DNA of 38,160 bases, from contig CAZRHE010000015.1 of the NCBI GenBank assembly GCA_964599875.1, positions 1 through 38,160 of the forward strand, read 5' to 3'. A model generated the notes under the pieces. The model made no database searches. It saw nothing but the letters and a program-made list of their open reading frames with translations, and was not told the DNA's origin. Position 1 is the stretch's first letter, and every line of letters starts with the position of its first letter. The DNA is from RGIG4097 sp964599875 (lineage in GTDB: Bacteria > Bacillota > Clostridia > Christensenellales > CAG-917). The position numbers and the translations under genes were made by a program. Below, in pieces: positions 15,838 to 24,796 of this stretch.

Positions 15838-18800
15838 ATGACGGATAATAAGTTTGTTGTGAAATTCGATTGCGCTTCGCCGCTCAGTTACTACATGGTA
15901 CAGAACGGGATTTCTCCCGTTCAGCGGTTATATATTCGCAACTCCTCGTCAGAGGATGCGGAAAACGTGACGGTAGAGGTTTCGTCCTCGCCCTCGTTTT
16001 TGCTGCCCGAAGAGAGAGTGCAGGACGTTTTCCCCGCAAGAGCGAATTTGAGATTCGACGGCATGGGGAAATTATCCCCGCTTTATATGGTCGCGCAGGA
16101 CAAGCGCATAGACGGCACGATTACGGTCAAGGTCAGCGTCGGCGGAGAAGTGGTCGCGGAAGAATCCGCACCCGTCACCGTACTTGCGTTCGACGAATGT
16201 AATCTTGTGAATCCCGAATCCGTCGCGACGTTCGTAAGGCGCACCCCCGACGTCAATCGCTACGTCAATTTGGCGCGCAAAAAACTTGCCGAGTGGAAAG
16301 TCGCGGACAAAGGCGCGGGATATGCTCAAAACGGTAAAAACTCCGTCCGCAACTACTTTGCGTCCTGTTTCAGCGTGCTTGCGGAGAGCGGATTTATAAG
16401 ACAAAAACTTCCCGCCGCAACCGAAACTTCCATGGTGACGGAATTTGCGGAAGTGTTCGACAGCAAAATCGCAACCCCGCTTGAACTTTCCCTTGCGCTT
16501 GCGTCCATGCTCGAAAGCGCAGGATTCAATCCCGTCGTGGGCAAGTCGGAAGAAAAGTGGTTCGTCGGCTGTTTCCTCACCGAGAAATGCTTCGCGGATA
16601 AAATTATCGACGACGCGTCCGTGCTTGCGGGCAAGACTTTGTCGGGAAGCGGAGAATTATCGTTGATATCCGTCGACGCGGTGTATGCGGGCGAATCCTT
16701 TGAAAAGGCGGAAAAGAGCGCGACGGCGTTCATCAAAAAAGCACCGAATATAGATTTCTTCGTGGACGTGAAACGCGCGCGCATTATGGGCGTCAAACCT
16801 CTTCCCGCAAGAGTGAAAACCGCCGTCGGTTACGACCTCGTCGAGAGCAAGGATTACACCAACGCGCACGCTCCCGTTAAAATCAAGGAATACTCTGCGG
16901 ATATATCGGGCAACACCGTTTATTCGAGGGAAAAACAGTGGGAGAGAAGACTTCTCGAATTAGACCTTCGCAACGGACTTCTCAATTTCAGAATATCTCA
17001 AACCGCGGTCAAGGTGTTGACGTCGTCGTTGGACGACTTCGTGGAAAGCCTTGCCGAAAACAAGACGTTCACTCTCGAGCCGCGTCCGTCCGACGTCAAG
17101 GAAGGGGATGAAAAATACTCTCCGACTTTCGACAATGCGGAGTCGTTGAAACCCCTCAAAGAGTACGTGCGATACGAGTATCTCAACAAAAAATTGCACA
17201 CCGTGTACGCGGGCAAAGAGCACGAAAAAACCTTGCTCAACCTCTTCCGCAAAGGCAAGACCTTGCAAGAAGAATCCGGCGATTCAGGACTTTATATCTG
17301 CGCGGGATTCCTCAAATGGAGAGAAAACGACGAGGGCGATTTCAAATACGCACCCATATTGCTTTATCCCGTGACTGTGGCAAAGAGGGGGATATCCGCT
17401 CCCGTTTACACTGCGGAGGCGGACGTTGAAGACATACAAATCAACTGCACGCTCCTTGAATTTTTGTATCAGGAATTTAACCTCGACATGAGAGGGCTTG
17501 GAAACGTGCCGCTCTCGGACGCGGGCAGTATACTTGCCGTCGTGTCGAGAATCAAAAAGGAAATATCCGCGCATAGCGGCTGGTGCGTCGTGGACGACGT
17601 TTTCATGAACGCGCTTTCTTTCACCAACTATCTCATGTGGCACGACGTGCGTCACCATATGGATAAGATGAAAGAATCTCCCCTCATCCGCTCCCTCATC
17701 GCAAACAGGATAGACGGCGAAATGGCGTGTCCGTCGGAGGCGGTCGGGACGGATAACGCATACGTCGGCAAAAACAGAATGTACTTGCCCATCAGTGCGG
17801 ACTCATCCCAATACGACGCAATCGCATCCTCGCTCAACGGGTCTTTCGTTTTGCACGGTCCTCCGGGCACGGGCAAGTCGCAAACCATCACGAATATCAT
17901 CGTCAACAACATCGTGCGCGGACGCAGGGTGCTGTTCGTGGCGGAGAAAATGGCGGCGCTTAACGTCGTGTATAAACGCCTTAAAGACATAGGCGTCGGG
18001 GACTTCTGTCTTGAACTCCATTCGGACAAAACTCACAAAACAGAGGTTTTATCCAAGATAATTCACACGTTAAACCTCGCTCCCGCGCAAAACGACGTCG
18101 ATTTCGACGAAAAACGCAAGGAGATTGCGGAGTGCATAAACAAACTTGGTTCCGAGATGGACGCAATGCACAGAAAGCGTTATTTAGGGTTTTCGCTTTA
18201 CGAGGCGATGCTTGCCTATCTTGAAAACGCGGACGCTCCCGATTGCTTGAGAATCGAGAACAGTTTCTATGAAAAACTGACCCTCACGTCTTTCAACAAG
18301 CATATAGACTTGCTCACCGAACTCGCACTGCGCGCAAAGGAATGCGGAGATATAGAAAAATCTCCTTTCCGCCATATCGGTAAATTCGATTACACGGAAG
18401 AGTGGAGAGAGGACGCCGAGGCGATTTTGTACGCATATCAAACCGAACTCAAACACTTAAAGCAATACGCACGCGAATTGCAAACCCTTTTCAATATGCG
18501 CACGATATCTCTGACGGGAGACAAACTCCGCGCGTTGTACGAGATTTCCAAAGGACTTGAAAGGGATAAGAATATAGTGGCGTTCTTCAAAAACGCGCGG
18601 GGAGAGGACAACGCAAAAGGCGTTGCGGAATCCTATCTCGAAGCGTCCAAAACGGCGGCTGCGATGAAGGACGAGTTTTTCAAGGCGTACGGTTTCTATC
18701 CCGATTCGGTTTCGATTGAGGATATAAAATCCGCACTTGCAAAACCCACTTTCCCGCCGAAGAGCGTGAAACGCATTATTCCGTCCAATCTCGACAAGAG

Positions 18801-21465
18801 CGGAAAGACGGAATTTCTCGAATATCTCTTGAAGTGCGAAGAACACAAGCAAATTCTGGCAAGCAGACGGGCAGACGTTGCTAAACTTTTCGAAATGGAG
18901 CGCGCCGCTGAAGTAATTCTTCACGAAAAGGTTGTGACTGTGTGCAAACTCTACGAAGACGCAAAGATTTTGTTTGCGGATTGCGACTATCGTTTGTTCG
19001 AAGACACTTGCCGTCGCTTGTCCGAGAAGAAACCGCATATACTTCTCGAATATTACGAGAACGCATATATCACCGCAATGGGAGCGAAAAGCGCGTTCGA
19101 GGAGTTGTTCCGCATAAGCCGCAAGAACACAAAGGACGAAATCAACGCAACCATAGACTACATAACAAATATTTCCAAAAACATAGACCTCATCCCCAGT
19201 TGGTGCAGATATCAGGCAATCGTGGAAAGATGCGGAAAAGAAGGATTCGATTTCGTTCTCGAACCGCTTGCGACGGGTGAAATCACCGCGGAAGACGTAC
19301 TTCGCAGTTTCAAGAAGTGCGTGTATTACAACTTCATAAGGAGCGAATTGTATCTCGACGAAGTGCTGTGTCGTTTTTCGGGGCTTACTCTTGAAGAGAC
19401 CATGCAGAAATTCCGCGTTCTCACCGACGAATACGAGAAACTCACGAGGATAAACCTTTACAATTCTCTCGTTTACGGCTTGCCCAAGACGGATACGGCG
19501 GGAGAACACAACCTTGAAAGAGTGCTCCTCTATCGCGCGGAAAAAACCAATATGCAAGGCACGACCATTCGTTCCTTGTTCGAGCAAATTCCCGAAATTC
19601 TCAAAGCGACTTGTCCGTGTATGCTGATGAGTCCCGTGTCCGTGGCGCAATATCTCGACATAGAAGGGGACAAGTTCGATCTCGTCGTGTTCGACGAGGC
19701 GTCCCAAGTGCCGACTTCGGAGGCTATAGGCGCGATTGCAAGAGGAAAGAACGTGATCATCGTAGGCGACCCCGAACAGTTGCCGCCTACGACCTTCTTC
19801 CGTTCGGATTACAAGGACGATTCCCATTACGAAGTCGAGGACCTCGAAAGTATTCTTGACGACTGCCTTGCCGTCGGAATGCCCGAAAGACACTTGCTGT
19901 GGCACTATCGTAGCAATCACGAAAGCCTCATCGCATTCTCGAACGCAATGTTCTACGGCAACACCTTGCTCACCTTCCCGTCACCCGGTGAACTCAATGC
20001 GAAAGTCCGCATGGTCTACGTGGACGGAATTTACGAAAGAGGCGGGACGAAACACAACAAGAAAGAGGCGGAAGTCCTTGTTAAACACGTTATCGACAGG
20101 CTCAAAAACCCCGTCGAACGCACTCGCTCGATAGGCATAGTGACCTTCAACACGGCGCAACAAAATTATATCGAAGACAAACTTGCAAGCGCAATACACG
20201 CGGCGGGACTTGATGAAATCGCATACGATCGCGACGAACCTATTTTCGTCAAGAATCTCGAAAACGTACAAGGCGACGAGCGTGACGTCATATTGTTCAG
20301 CGTCGGATACGGTCCCGACCAAAACGGCAGATTATCTCTCAATTTCGGGCCTATAAACCAGCAGGGCGGTTATAAACGACTTAACGTTGCGGTTACTCGC
20401 GCCCGCTCGGAAATGGTTGTTTTCAGTTCGGTCACGGGCAATATGATAGACCTTAACCGCACGGACAGCGCAGGCGTAAAGGCGCTCAAAGGATTCCTCG
20501 ATTACGCCGAAAAGGGCACGGATATGCTTGCAATCAACGCGGACGATACGGGCAGAACCGCAAGGGGACTCGGTGAAAACGTGGCGCACGATCTCAAAGA
20601 CAGAGGACTTCTTTGCGAAAGCAATTTGGGCGTGTCCGATTTCCGCATAGACGTTGCGGTCGTCGATCCGAGAGATAAGGATAAATATATTCTTGCAATC
20701 ATTATCGACAGCGAAAATACGGCGCGTATTCCCTCCGTCAAGGATAGAATCACCATGCAAACGAAGATACTCAAAAAACTCGGCTGGAACACGTACAACC
20801 TTTGGAGTATCAACTACTACAACAACCCGCGTCGTGAAATCAACAAGATTAAGGAACTCGTTTCCACTCTCACAGAGAAGAAAGTCGTGTCCAAAAAGAC
20901 CATCAAGGAAGCGACGGCACGCTACAAACAGAACTACAAGAGCCTTTATATCAAACCCTCTGCAAAGAGCGGCGTGGATTACGTGATGAATTTCGCGAAC
21001 GAAGAAAATATCCTTGCGAAAATCCGCGCGGTTATCGAAACGGAATCCCCCGTCGAGGCGGGATATCTTCTCGATAAGATGCTCACGGCGTATTGTATCC
21101 CCAAAACCGCGAAAAAGGCGGTGGCGCAAATCAATTCCTATATCGCTGAATACGAGAGTTTCCGTCAAGAGATAGACGGCAAGGTCTTCTATGCGGATAA
21201 GCCGATAACCACTTTCCGTCCCATAGACGAAAGAGTGCCGAGAGAAATCGCGAAGATTCACCCCGACGAAATTTTGGCGTGCGCGCGTTGTGCAATAGAG
21301 ATATCCGTAAACCTTGACCGCGACGACCTCGTCAAAGAAGTGTTCAAGTTGTTCAACGTACCGAAACGCACGAAGGCGTCTGTCGAGTGGGTGGAAAAGG
21401 CAATCGCGGCGGCGATATCGAGAGGGGAAATCATAGTGACTCCCGAAGGATATTGCAAGGTGTAA
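15838..21465 (+). CDS. DUF4011-type superfamily 1 helicase with C-terminal nuclease-like domain
   Basis: A 1875-residue multidomain protein. Residues 1-120 look like a beta-sandwich, and about 130-330 resemble the transglutaminase-like region common in DUF4011 helicases. The SF1 helicase core follows: Walker A GPPGTGKS (674-681), Walker B FDEAS (D1286, E1287), motif III GDPEQLPP (1310-1317) and motif VI VAVTRARS (R1521, R1523). Between motifs I and II lies a long helical insertion (about 720-1240). Residues about 1580-1680 match the Vsr/MTES_1575-type restriction-endonuclease fold (RIDVAVVD with D1605, then a strand ending D1624, KDR, LGW, and LWS...NP). A DUF3320-like helical tail ends the protein. 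Similar helicase-Vsr proteins have been reported as anti-phage factors. A DNA-repair role is the alternative. It has its own promoter and terminator, no partner gene, and codon use like its neighbours. Confidence 0.85.
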   Translation: MTDNKFVVKFDCASPLSYYMVQNGISPVQRLYIRNSSSEDAENVTVEVSSSPSFLLPEERVQDVFPARANLRFDGMGKLSPLYMVAQDKRIDGTITVKVSVGGEVVAEESAPVTVLAFDECNLVNPESVATFVRRTPDVNRYVNLARKKLAEWKVADKGAGYAQNGKNSVRNYFASCFSVLAESGFIRQKLPAATETSMVTEFAEVFDSKIATPLELSLALASMLESAGFNPVVGKSEEKWFVGCFLTEKCFADKIIDDASVLAGKTLSGSGELSLISVDAVYAGESFEKAEKSATAFIKKAPNIDFFVDVKRARIMGVKPLPARVKTAVGYDLVESKDYTNAHAPVKIKEYSADISGNTVYSREKQWERRLLELDLRNGLLNFRISQTAVKVLTSSLDDFVESLAENKTFTLEPRPSDVKEGDEKYSPTFDNAESLKPLKEYVRYEYLNKKLHTVYAGKEHEKTLLNLFRKGKTLQEESGDSGLYICAGFLKWRENDEGDFKYAPILLYPVTVAKRGISAPVYTAEADVEDIQINCTLLEFLYQEFNLDMRGLGNVPLSDAGSILAVVSRIKKEISAHSGWCVVDDVFMNALSFTNYLMWHDVRHHMDKMKESPLIRSLIANRIDGEMACPSEAVGTDNAYVGKNRMYLPISADSSQYDAIASSLNGSFVLHGPPGTGKSQTITNIIVNNIVRGRRVLFVAEKMAALNVVYKRLKDIGVGDFCLELHSDKTHKTEVLSKIIHTLNLAPAQNDVDFDEKRKEIAECINKLGSEMDAMHRKRYLGFSLYEAMLAYLENADAPDCLRIENSFYEKLTLTSFNKHIDLLTELALRAKECGDIEKSPFRHIGKFDYTEEWREDAEAILYAYQTELKHLKQYARELQTLFNMRTISLTGDKLRALYEISKGLERDKNIVAFFKNARGEDNAKGVAESYLEASKTAAAMKDEFFKAYGFYPDSVSIEDIKSALAKPTFPPKSVKRIIPSNLDKSGKTEFLEYLLKCEEHKQILASRRADVAKLFEMERAAEVILHEKVVTVCKLYEDAKILFADCDYRLFEDTCRRLSEKKPHILLEYYENAYITAMGAKSAFEELFRISRKNTKDEINATIDYITNISKNIDLIPSWCRYQAIVERCGKEGFDFVLEPLATGEITAEDVLRSFKKCVYYNFIRSELYLDEVLCRFSGLTLEETMQKFRVLTDEYEKLTRINLYNSLVYGLPKTDTAGEHNLERVLLYRAEKTNMQGTTIRSLFEQIPEILKATCPCMLMSPVSVAQYLDIEGDKFDLVVFDEASQVPTSEAIGAIARGKNVIIVGDPEQLPPTTFFRSDYKDDSHYEVEDLESILDDCLAVGMPERHLLWHYRSNHESLIAFSNAMFYGNTLLTFPSPGELNAKVRMVYVDGIYERGGTKHNKKEAEVLVKHVIDRLKNPVERTRSIGIVTFNTAQQNYIEDKLASAIHAAGLDEIAYDRDEPIFVKNLENVQGDERDVILFSVGYGPDQNGRLSLNFGPINQQGGYKRLNVAVTRARSEMVVFSSVTGNMIDLNRTDSAGVKALKGFLDYAEKGTDMLAINADDTGRTARGLGENVAHDLKDRGLLCESNLGVSDFRIDVAVVDPRDKDKYILAIIIDSENTARIPSVKDRITMQTKILKKLGWNTYNLWSINYYNNPRREINKIKELVSTLTEKKVVSKKTIKEATARYKQNYKSLYIKPSAKSGVDYVMNFANEENILAKIRAVIETESPVEAGYLLDKMLTAYCIPKTAKKAVAQINSYIAEYESFRQEIDGKVFYADKPITTFRPIDERVPREIAKIHPDEILACARCAIEISVNLDRDDLVKEVFKLFNVPKRTKASVEWVEKAIAAAISRGEIIVTPEGYCKV

Positions 21466-21528
21466 AAACGCATAGTCGCAATCAATTTCGTTGTTAGCGG
21501 AAACCATGCGCAACGCTCGAACAAAATC

Positions 21529-21554
21529 AAAAGCCCTCGTCCGAGGGCTTTTTT
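21529..21554. terminator. Strong terminator after the helicase gene
   Basis: AAGCCCTCG (21531-21539) pairs with CGAGGGCTT (21542-21550) and is followed by a six-T run. A-runs before it allow minus-strand use, so it may also end the MFS transcript. Confidence 0.93.
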
Positions 21555-21562
21555 GTATAATG

Positions 21563-21636
21563 GGTGAATTATAATTTCAAGCACAACGCTTTGATGAAAT
21601 AAAAACGGTGGTGAATTACGTTTCAAGTGCTACGCT
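21563..21636. repeat. Two imperfect copies of a ~27-bp repeat
   Basis: Copy one (21563-21590) and copy two (21610-21636) both begin GGTGAATTA, share TTTCAAG, and end ACGCT, with small differences between. They lie in the gap between the convergent helicase and MFS genes. They look like two members of a dispersed intergenic repeat family, but no third clear copy was seen in this window. Confidence 0.5.
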
Positions 21637-21659
21637 ATAATAGCGCGACAAAAACCGAA

Positions 21660-22859
21660 TTAATCTTGCACGAGTGCGGATTGTTTTGCCTTTTCCGTTT
21701 TGATTTGTTTGTTGAGAAGTTCGTTCATCAGGATGAAGACCGCAAAGATGACGCAGGCAAACAAGGGTAGCCATTTCGAGCCCGCGTGATTTGCGATGAG
21801 CCCGAAAGAAGGGGGAATAAAGGTGAATCCCGCATATGCAAAGGACATCTCGACGCCGATGAGCGCTTGTGAATTTTCCTTGCCGAAGTTGTAGGGAGTG
21901 GAGTGGATAATGGACGGATATATAGGTGCGCAACCGAGCCCGATAATCACGAAAGCGATAGGCGCGATAAGATATGCGTCCGTCGGGATGAAGAGCAAAA
22001 TTATGCCGATAGCGATGATTCCCGACCCCAAGCGGATGAGATTTTTGTCGCCGAGTTTGCCCGTTATAAATCCTGAAATCAAGCGTCCGACAGCCATGCC
22101 GATATAGAACATAGACGCAAAGGCGGCGGCTTTTTCTTCGGATATTCCTCGTGTGTCTACCATATACGTACTTGCCCAGTTCATGACCGTGCTTTCAAGC
22201 GCGCAATAGCAGAAAAAGGTGATGAACAGACAAAGTGCGCCTTTTAATTTCAGTTTCTGCAAGAAAGTCAAATCCGCAGGGGGAACTTCTTCGCTTTCGG
22301 CAAAGGGGGAATTTTTCTTTTTCCAAAGGGGTGCGGACAGTGCTATCACGACCAAAATGCCGAGTTGGATATACGCTACGATTCTATACCCTTGTTGCCA
22401 ACCGAGAGATGCTGACAGGGCGTAACTCATGATATACGGACTTGCGATTGCGCCTATTCCCCAAAACGCGTGCAGCCAACTCATATGGCGGGACGCATAG
22501 TGCAAAGCGACGTAGTTGTTGAGGGCGGAGTCTATCGCTCCCGCGCCGAGCCCGTAGGGGATTGCAAACACGCAAAGCATCCAAAATTTAGATGAGAAAG
22601 AAAATCCGATAAGTCCGACGACGGTGAGTGCTATGCTGACGCAAGTGACGATATGAGTGCCGAATTTTTTGGTGGTTTTGTCCGAGAAGAAACTCGATAT
22701 AATCGTGCCCGCCGAAATTATCATGGTGACGTATCCCATATAAGAGGTGGGGACGTCGAGTTCGAAACGCATGACCGACCAGCCCGAGCCGAGAAGGGAA
22801 TCGGGAAGTCCAAGACTTATAAATCCGAGATAGATGATGACGAGAAGTAAAGTAGCCAT
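21660..22859 (-). CDS. Major facilitator superfamily transporter
   Basis: A 399-residue integral membrane protein with about twelve hydrophobic segments in two halves. The halves are separated by a charged loop (WKKKNSPFAESEEVPPADLTFLQKLKLKG, about residues 179-207). The loop 2-3 signature appears as SDKTTKKFG, and GKLGDKN is the second-half equivalent. The second half contains FYIGMAVGRLISGFITG, resembling sugar or drug MFS permeases of the FucP/YfkF kind. The substrate cannot be inferred. The ATG at 22859 has no Shine-Dalgarno, but a good promoter has its -10 box six bases upstream, so the mRNA should be leaderless. It lies downstream of degV on the same strand, separated by a terminator. 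Confidence 0.85.
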   Translation of the reverse strand: MATLLLVIIYLGFISLGLPDSLLGSGWSVMRFELDVPTSYMGYVTMIISAGTIISSFFSDKTTKKFGTHIVTCVSIALTVVGLIGFSFSSKFWMLCVFAIPYGLGAGAIDSALNNYVALHYASRHMSWLHAFWGIGAIASPYIMSYALSASLGWQQGYRIVAYIQLGILVVIALSAPLWKKKNSPFAESEEVPPADLTFLQKLKLKGALCLFITFFCYCALESTVMNWASTYMVDTRGISEEKAAAFASMFYIGMAVGRLISGFITGKLGDKNLIRLGSGIIAIGIILLFIPTDAYLIAPIAFVIIGLGCAPIYPSIIHSTPYNFGKENSQALIGVEMSFAYAGFTFIPPSFGLIANHAGSKWLPLFACVIFAVFILMNELLNKQIKTEKAKQSALVQD

Positions 22860-22865
22860 ACGGGG

Positions 22866-22895
22866 ATTTTAACACTTAATAGAATTTTTTGTCAA
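22866..22895 (-). promoter_or_regulatory. Leaderless promoter of the MFS gene
   Basis: On the minus strand a perfect TTGACA (22895-22890), an 18-bp spacer and TAAAAT (22871-22866). Only six bases remain before the ATG, so transcription should begin at the start codon. Confidence 0.7.
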
Positions 22896-22924
22896 TTGAA
22901 CTGTGCACCCGCATGGAAATAGGC

Positions 22925-22951
22925 AAAATAAAAACCCGCCGTCAAGGCGAG
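22925..22951 (-). terminator. Terminator of degV
   Basis: On the minus strand CTCGCC (22951-22946) pairs with GGCGGG (22940-22935) across a 5-base loop and runs into a T-rich tail (complement of 22934-22925). It lies just after the degV stop codon. Confidence 0.7.
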
Positions 22952-22954
22952 TCG

Positions 22955-23836
22955 TCAGCGGATGAAAGGCACTTTGTCTTTGGTAAGATAAAAGAGAGTC
23001 AGTCCGCCTTTGCCGAGGTGAGTGCCGACTATAGGAGAGATTTCCGCGATTTGCACGTTTTGTTTGCCGAGTTTGGTTTCCACCATTTGTTTGAGTTGCA
23101 CGGCGTCGTCGAATGCGTCGCAGTGTGCGATGAGAATCAATTTATCGTCGTAGCCTTCGTTTTTGATTTCCATTTTTTCGACCATGGTTTTGAGTGCAAG
23201 GCGTCTGCCCATGACGGTGTTCGTGGGCACGAGTTCGCCTTTATCCGAAACCATAAGGACGGGCTTCATTTTGAGTGCTTGTCCGACGGTTGCGGTCGTT
23301 CTTTTCACTCTTCCGCCGCGATAGAGGTGCATCATATCGTCCACGGTGAACACGTGGCCTATATGGTCTCGAAGTTCGGTCGCATAACGCGCACATTCGG
23401 AAAAACTCGCGCCCTCGTCGCGTTTTCTCAAAACATAGTAGACGAGGAGTGCTTCTCCGCAAGTCGCGCTCAAACTGTCCACGACTTCCACTCTTCTTTC
23501 GGGGTAGTTTTTCATTGCGCCGTCCGCCGCCTTGAGATATCCGTCGTAACTTCCGCTGAGTGCGGAGGAGAAAGATACGTGCAATACGTCGTAGCCTTGA
23601 CTTAAAATACTTTCGAAAAACGCTTGAGAGTTTTCAACCGAAACCATTGCGGTCGAGGACGTCTTGCCCGATGAGAGTAAGTCGTAAAATTCTTTATTGG
23701 AAAGCCCGTCGGCGCACGAGTAAAGAGTGCCGTCAATCACGTACGACATATCGAGTACGGCAAAATCTTTCTCGTCTTTCATGAGGAAGTCGGGATAATC
23801 CGCCGTTTTATCCGTTGTGATAAAAAACTTATCCAT
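22955..23836 (-). CDS. DegV family fatty-acid-binding protein
   Basis: A 293-residue protein of the DegV family. Members bind a fatty acid in a cleft between two alpha/beta domains; the FakB paralogues present exogenous fatty acids to the FakA kinase. Family landmarks are the N-terminal FITTDKTADYP, the VSFSSALSGSYDG turn, the DSLSATCGEALLVYY ligand region, and HLYRGGRVKRTTA near the domain junction. No fakA lies nearby, so a phospholipid role is only possible. The ATG at 23836 has no Shine-Dalgarno. A TTGACT-17-TATTTT promoter with an extended TGA ends six bases upstream, implying a leaderless mRNA. It is divergent from the ZIP gene and ends in its own terminator. Confidence 0.92.
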   Translation of the reverse strand: MDKFFITTDKTADYPDFLMKDEKDFAVLDMSYVIDGTLYSCADGLSNKEFYDLLSSGKTSSTAMVSVENSQAFFESILSQGYDVLHVSFSSALSGSYDGYLKAADGAMKNYPERRVEVVDSLSATCGEALLVYYVLRKRDEGASFSECARYATELRDHIGHVFTVDDMMHLYRGGRVKRTTATVGQALKMKPVLMVSDKGELVPTNTVMGRRLALKTMVEKMEIKNEGYDDKLILIAHCDAFDDAVQLKQMVETKLGKQNVQIAEISPIVGTHLGKGGLTLFYLTKDKVPFIR

Positions 23837-23842
23837 ACCATA

Positions 23843-23871
23843 AAAATATCATAAGCCGTCCGTAAAGTCAA
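23843..23871 (-). promoter_or_regulatory. Leaderless promoter of degV
   Basis: On the minus strand TTGACT (23871-23866), a 17-bp spacer ending in TGA (extended -10), and TATTTT (23848-23843). Six bases then lead to the ATG at 23836. Confidence 0.7.
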
Positions 23872-23913
23872 ACAAGACGGATATCTTGCGGATTTTATTA
23901 AAAGGAGATTAAA

Positions 23914-24759
23914 ATGAAAACGGCATATAGTTTGCTATCCGTGTCTAACGGAGAGTTTATGGTGATACTCTCGCTGATTGCGGGGGTTGCAGGGACGGGA
24001 ATAGGTGGAATTTTGGGCGTTCTTTTGAAAGGGAAAGGAAGCGCAATCACCGCGAAAGTGCTGTCTTTTGCAGGGGGAGTTATGCTGGGCGTCACGTCCT
24101 TTGAGATGATTCCCGAAGCGGTGGAAAAGTCCGTGATAAACGGCAAGGATATTTCAGGCGTCGCGATAGGGGTAGGCGCAACCGTCGTCGGGATTCTCGT
24201 CATAGTCGGCATAAACGTGCTTATAGATTTTCTCGAACGTCGTTTCGGGGATAAGAGCATATCCGTTGCGGTATCCGCGCTTACTCTTGGCGGCGCAAAG
24301 TCCGAAAAGGAAGAAAAAAGGAATTTGCGCGCGGGCATAGTTATGTTTCTTGCAATAGCATTACATAATTTTCCCGAAGGCATGGCGATAGGAGCGGCGG
24401 GGGTTGCCGAAGTGACGTCCGGGATTTTGATTGCGGCGATAATCGCAATGCACGACGTCCCCGAAGGAATGGTGATATCCGCACCCTTGTCGTCGGGCGG
24501 GGTGAAACCGGCAAGAGCGATTTTGCTTGCCTTTCTTGCGGGTGCGACGACCGTCCTCGGTGCGGTCGCGGGAGTTTTGGCGGGCGGCGTGAGCACTCTT
24601 TCGACGGGGATATGTATGGGGCTTGCAAGCGGTGCGATGATATACGTGACCTTTTCTGAAATCTTCCCCGAGGCAAGCGAGATGAACGGAGGAGAATTGC
24701 CCTATATCAGTGCGATGATAGGGCTTATTTGTTCGGCGGTCGTCACGTTCGCATTTTGA
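23914..24759 (+). CDS. ZIP family divalent metal transporter
   Basis: A 281-residue membrane permease of the ZIP family (ZupT-like), which imports zinc or other divalent metals. The two metal-site helices are plain: ALHNFPEGMAIG (about residues 150-161) and AMHDVPEGMVIS (about 178-189). An N-terminal helix pair with GTGIGGILG and a C-terminal FSEIFPEAS segment complete the family pattern. AAAGGAG lies seven bases before the ATG. It is divergent from degV, and yyaC follows, separated only by a hairpin. No metal-regulator box was recognised upstream. Confidence 0.92.
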   Translation: MKTAYSLLSVSNGEFMVILSLIAGVAGTGIGGILGVLLKGKGSAITAKVLSFAGGVMLGVTSFEMIPEAVEKSVINGKDISGVAIGVGATVVGILVIVGINVLIDFLERRFGDKSISVAVSALTLGGAKSEKEEKRNLRAGIVMFLAIALHNFPEGMAIGAAGVAEVTSGILIAAIIAMHDVPEGMVISAPLSSGGVKPARAILLAFLAGATTVLGAVAGVLAGGVSTLSTGICMGLASGAMIYVTFSEIFPEASEMNGGELPYISAMIGLICSAVVTFAF

Positions 24760-24796
24760 GGTATGAAAGCGGGGATTTTCGGCAAAAATATCCGCT
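24758..24796 (+). promoter_or_regulatory. Ribosome site plus hairpin before yyaC
   Basis: GAGG at 24758-24761 is 35 bases from the yyaC ATG (24797). In between, AGCGGGGATTTT (24768-24779) pairs with AAAATATCCGCT (24785-24796) with one mismatch and one G-U pair. Folding would leave six bases between GAGG and the hairpin, whose right arm ends directly at the ATG. Confidence 0.45.

Noticed and set aside
24763..24796. ATG at 24763 after GAGG as the yyaC start
   Set aside because: It is in a different frame from yyaC, and the yyaC frame has a stop at 24764-24766.
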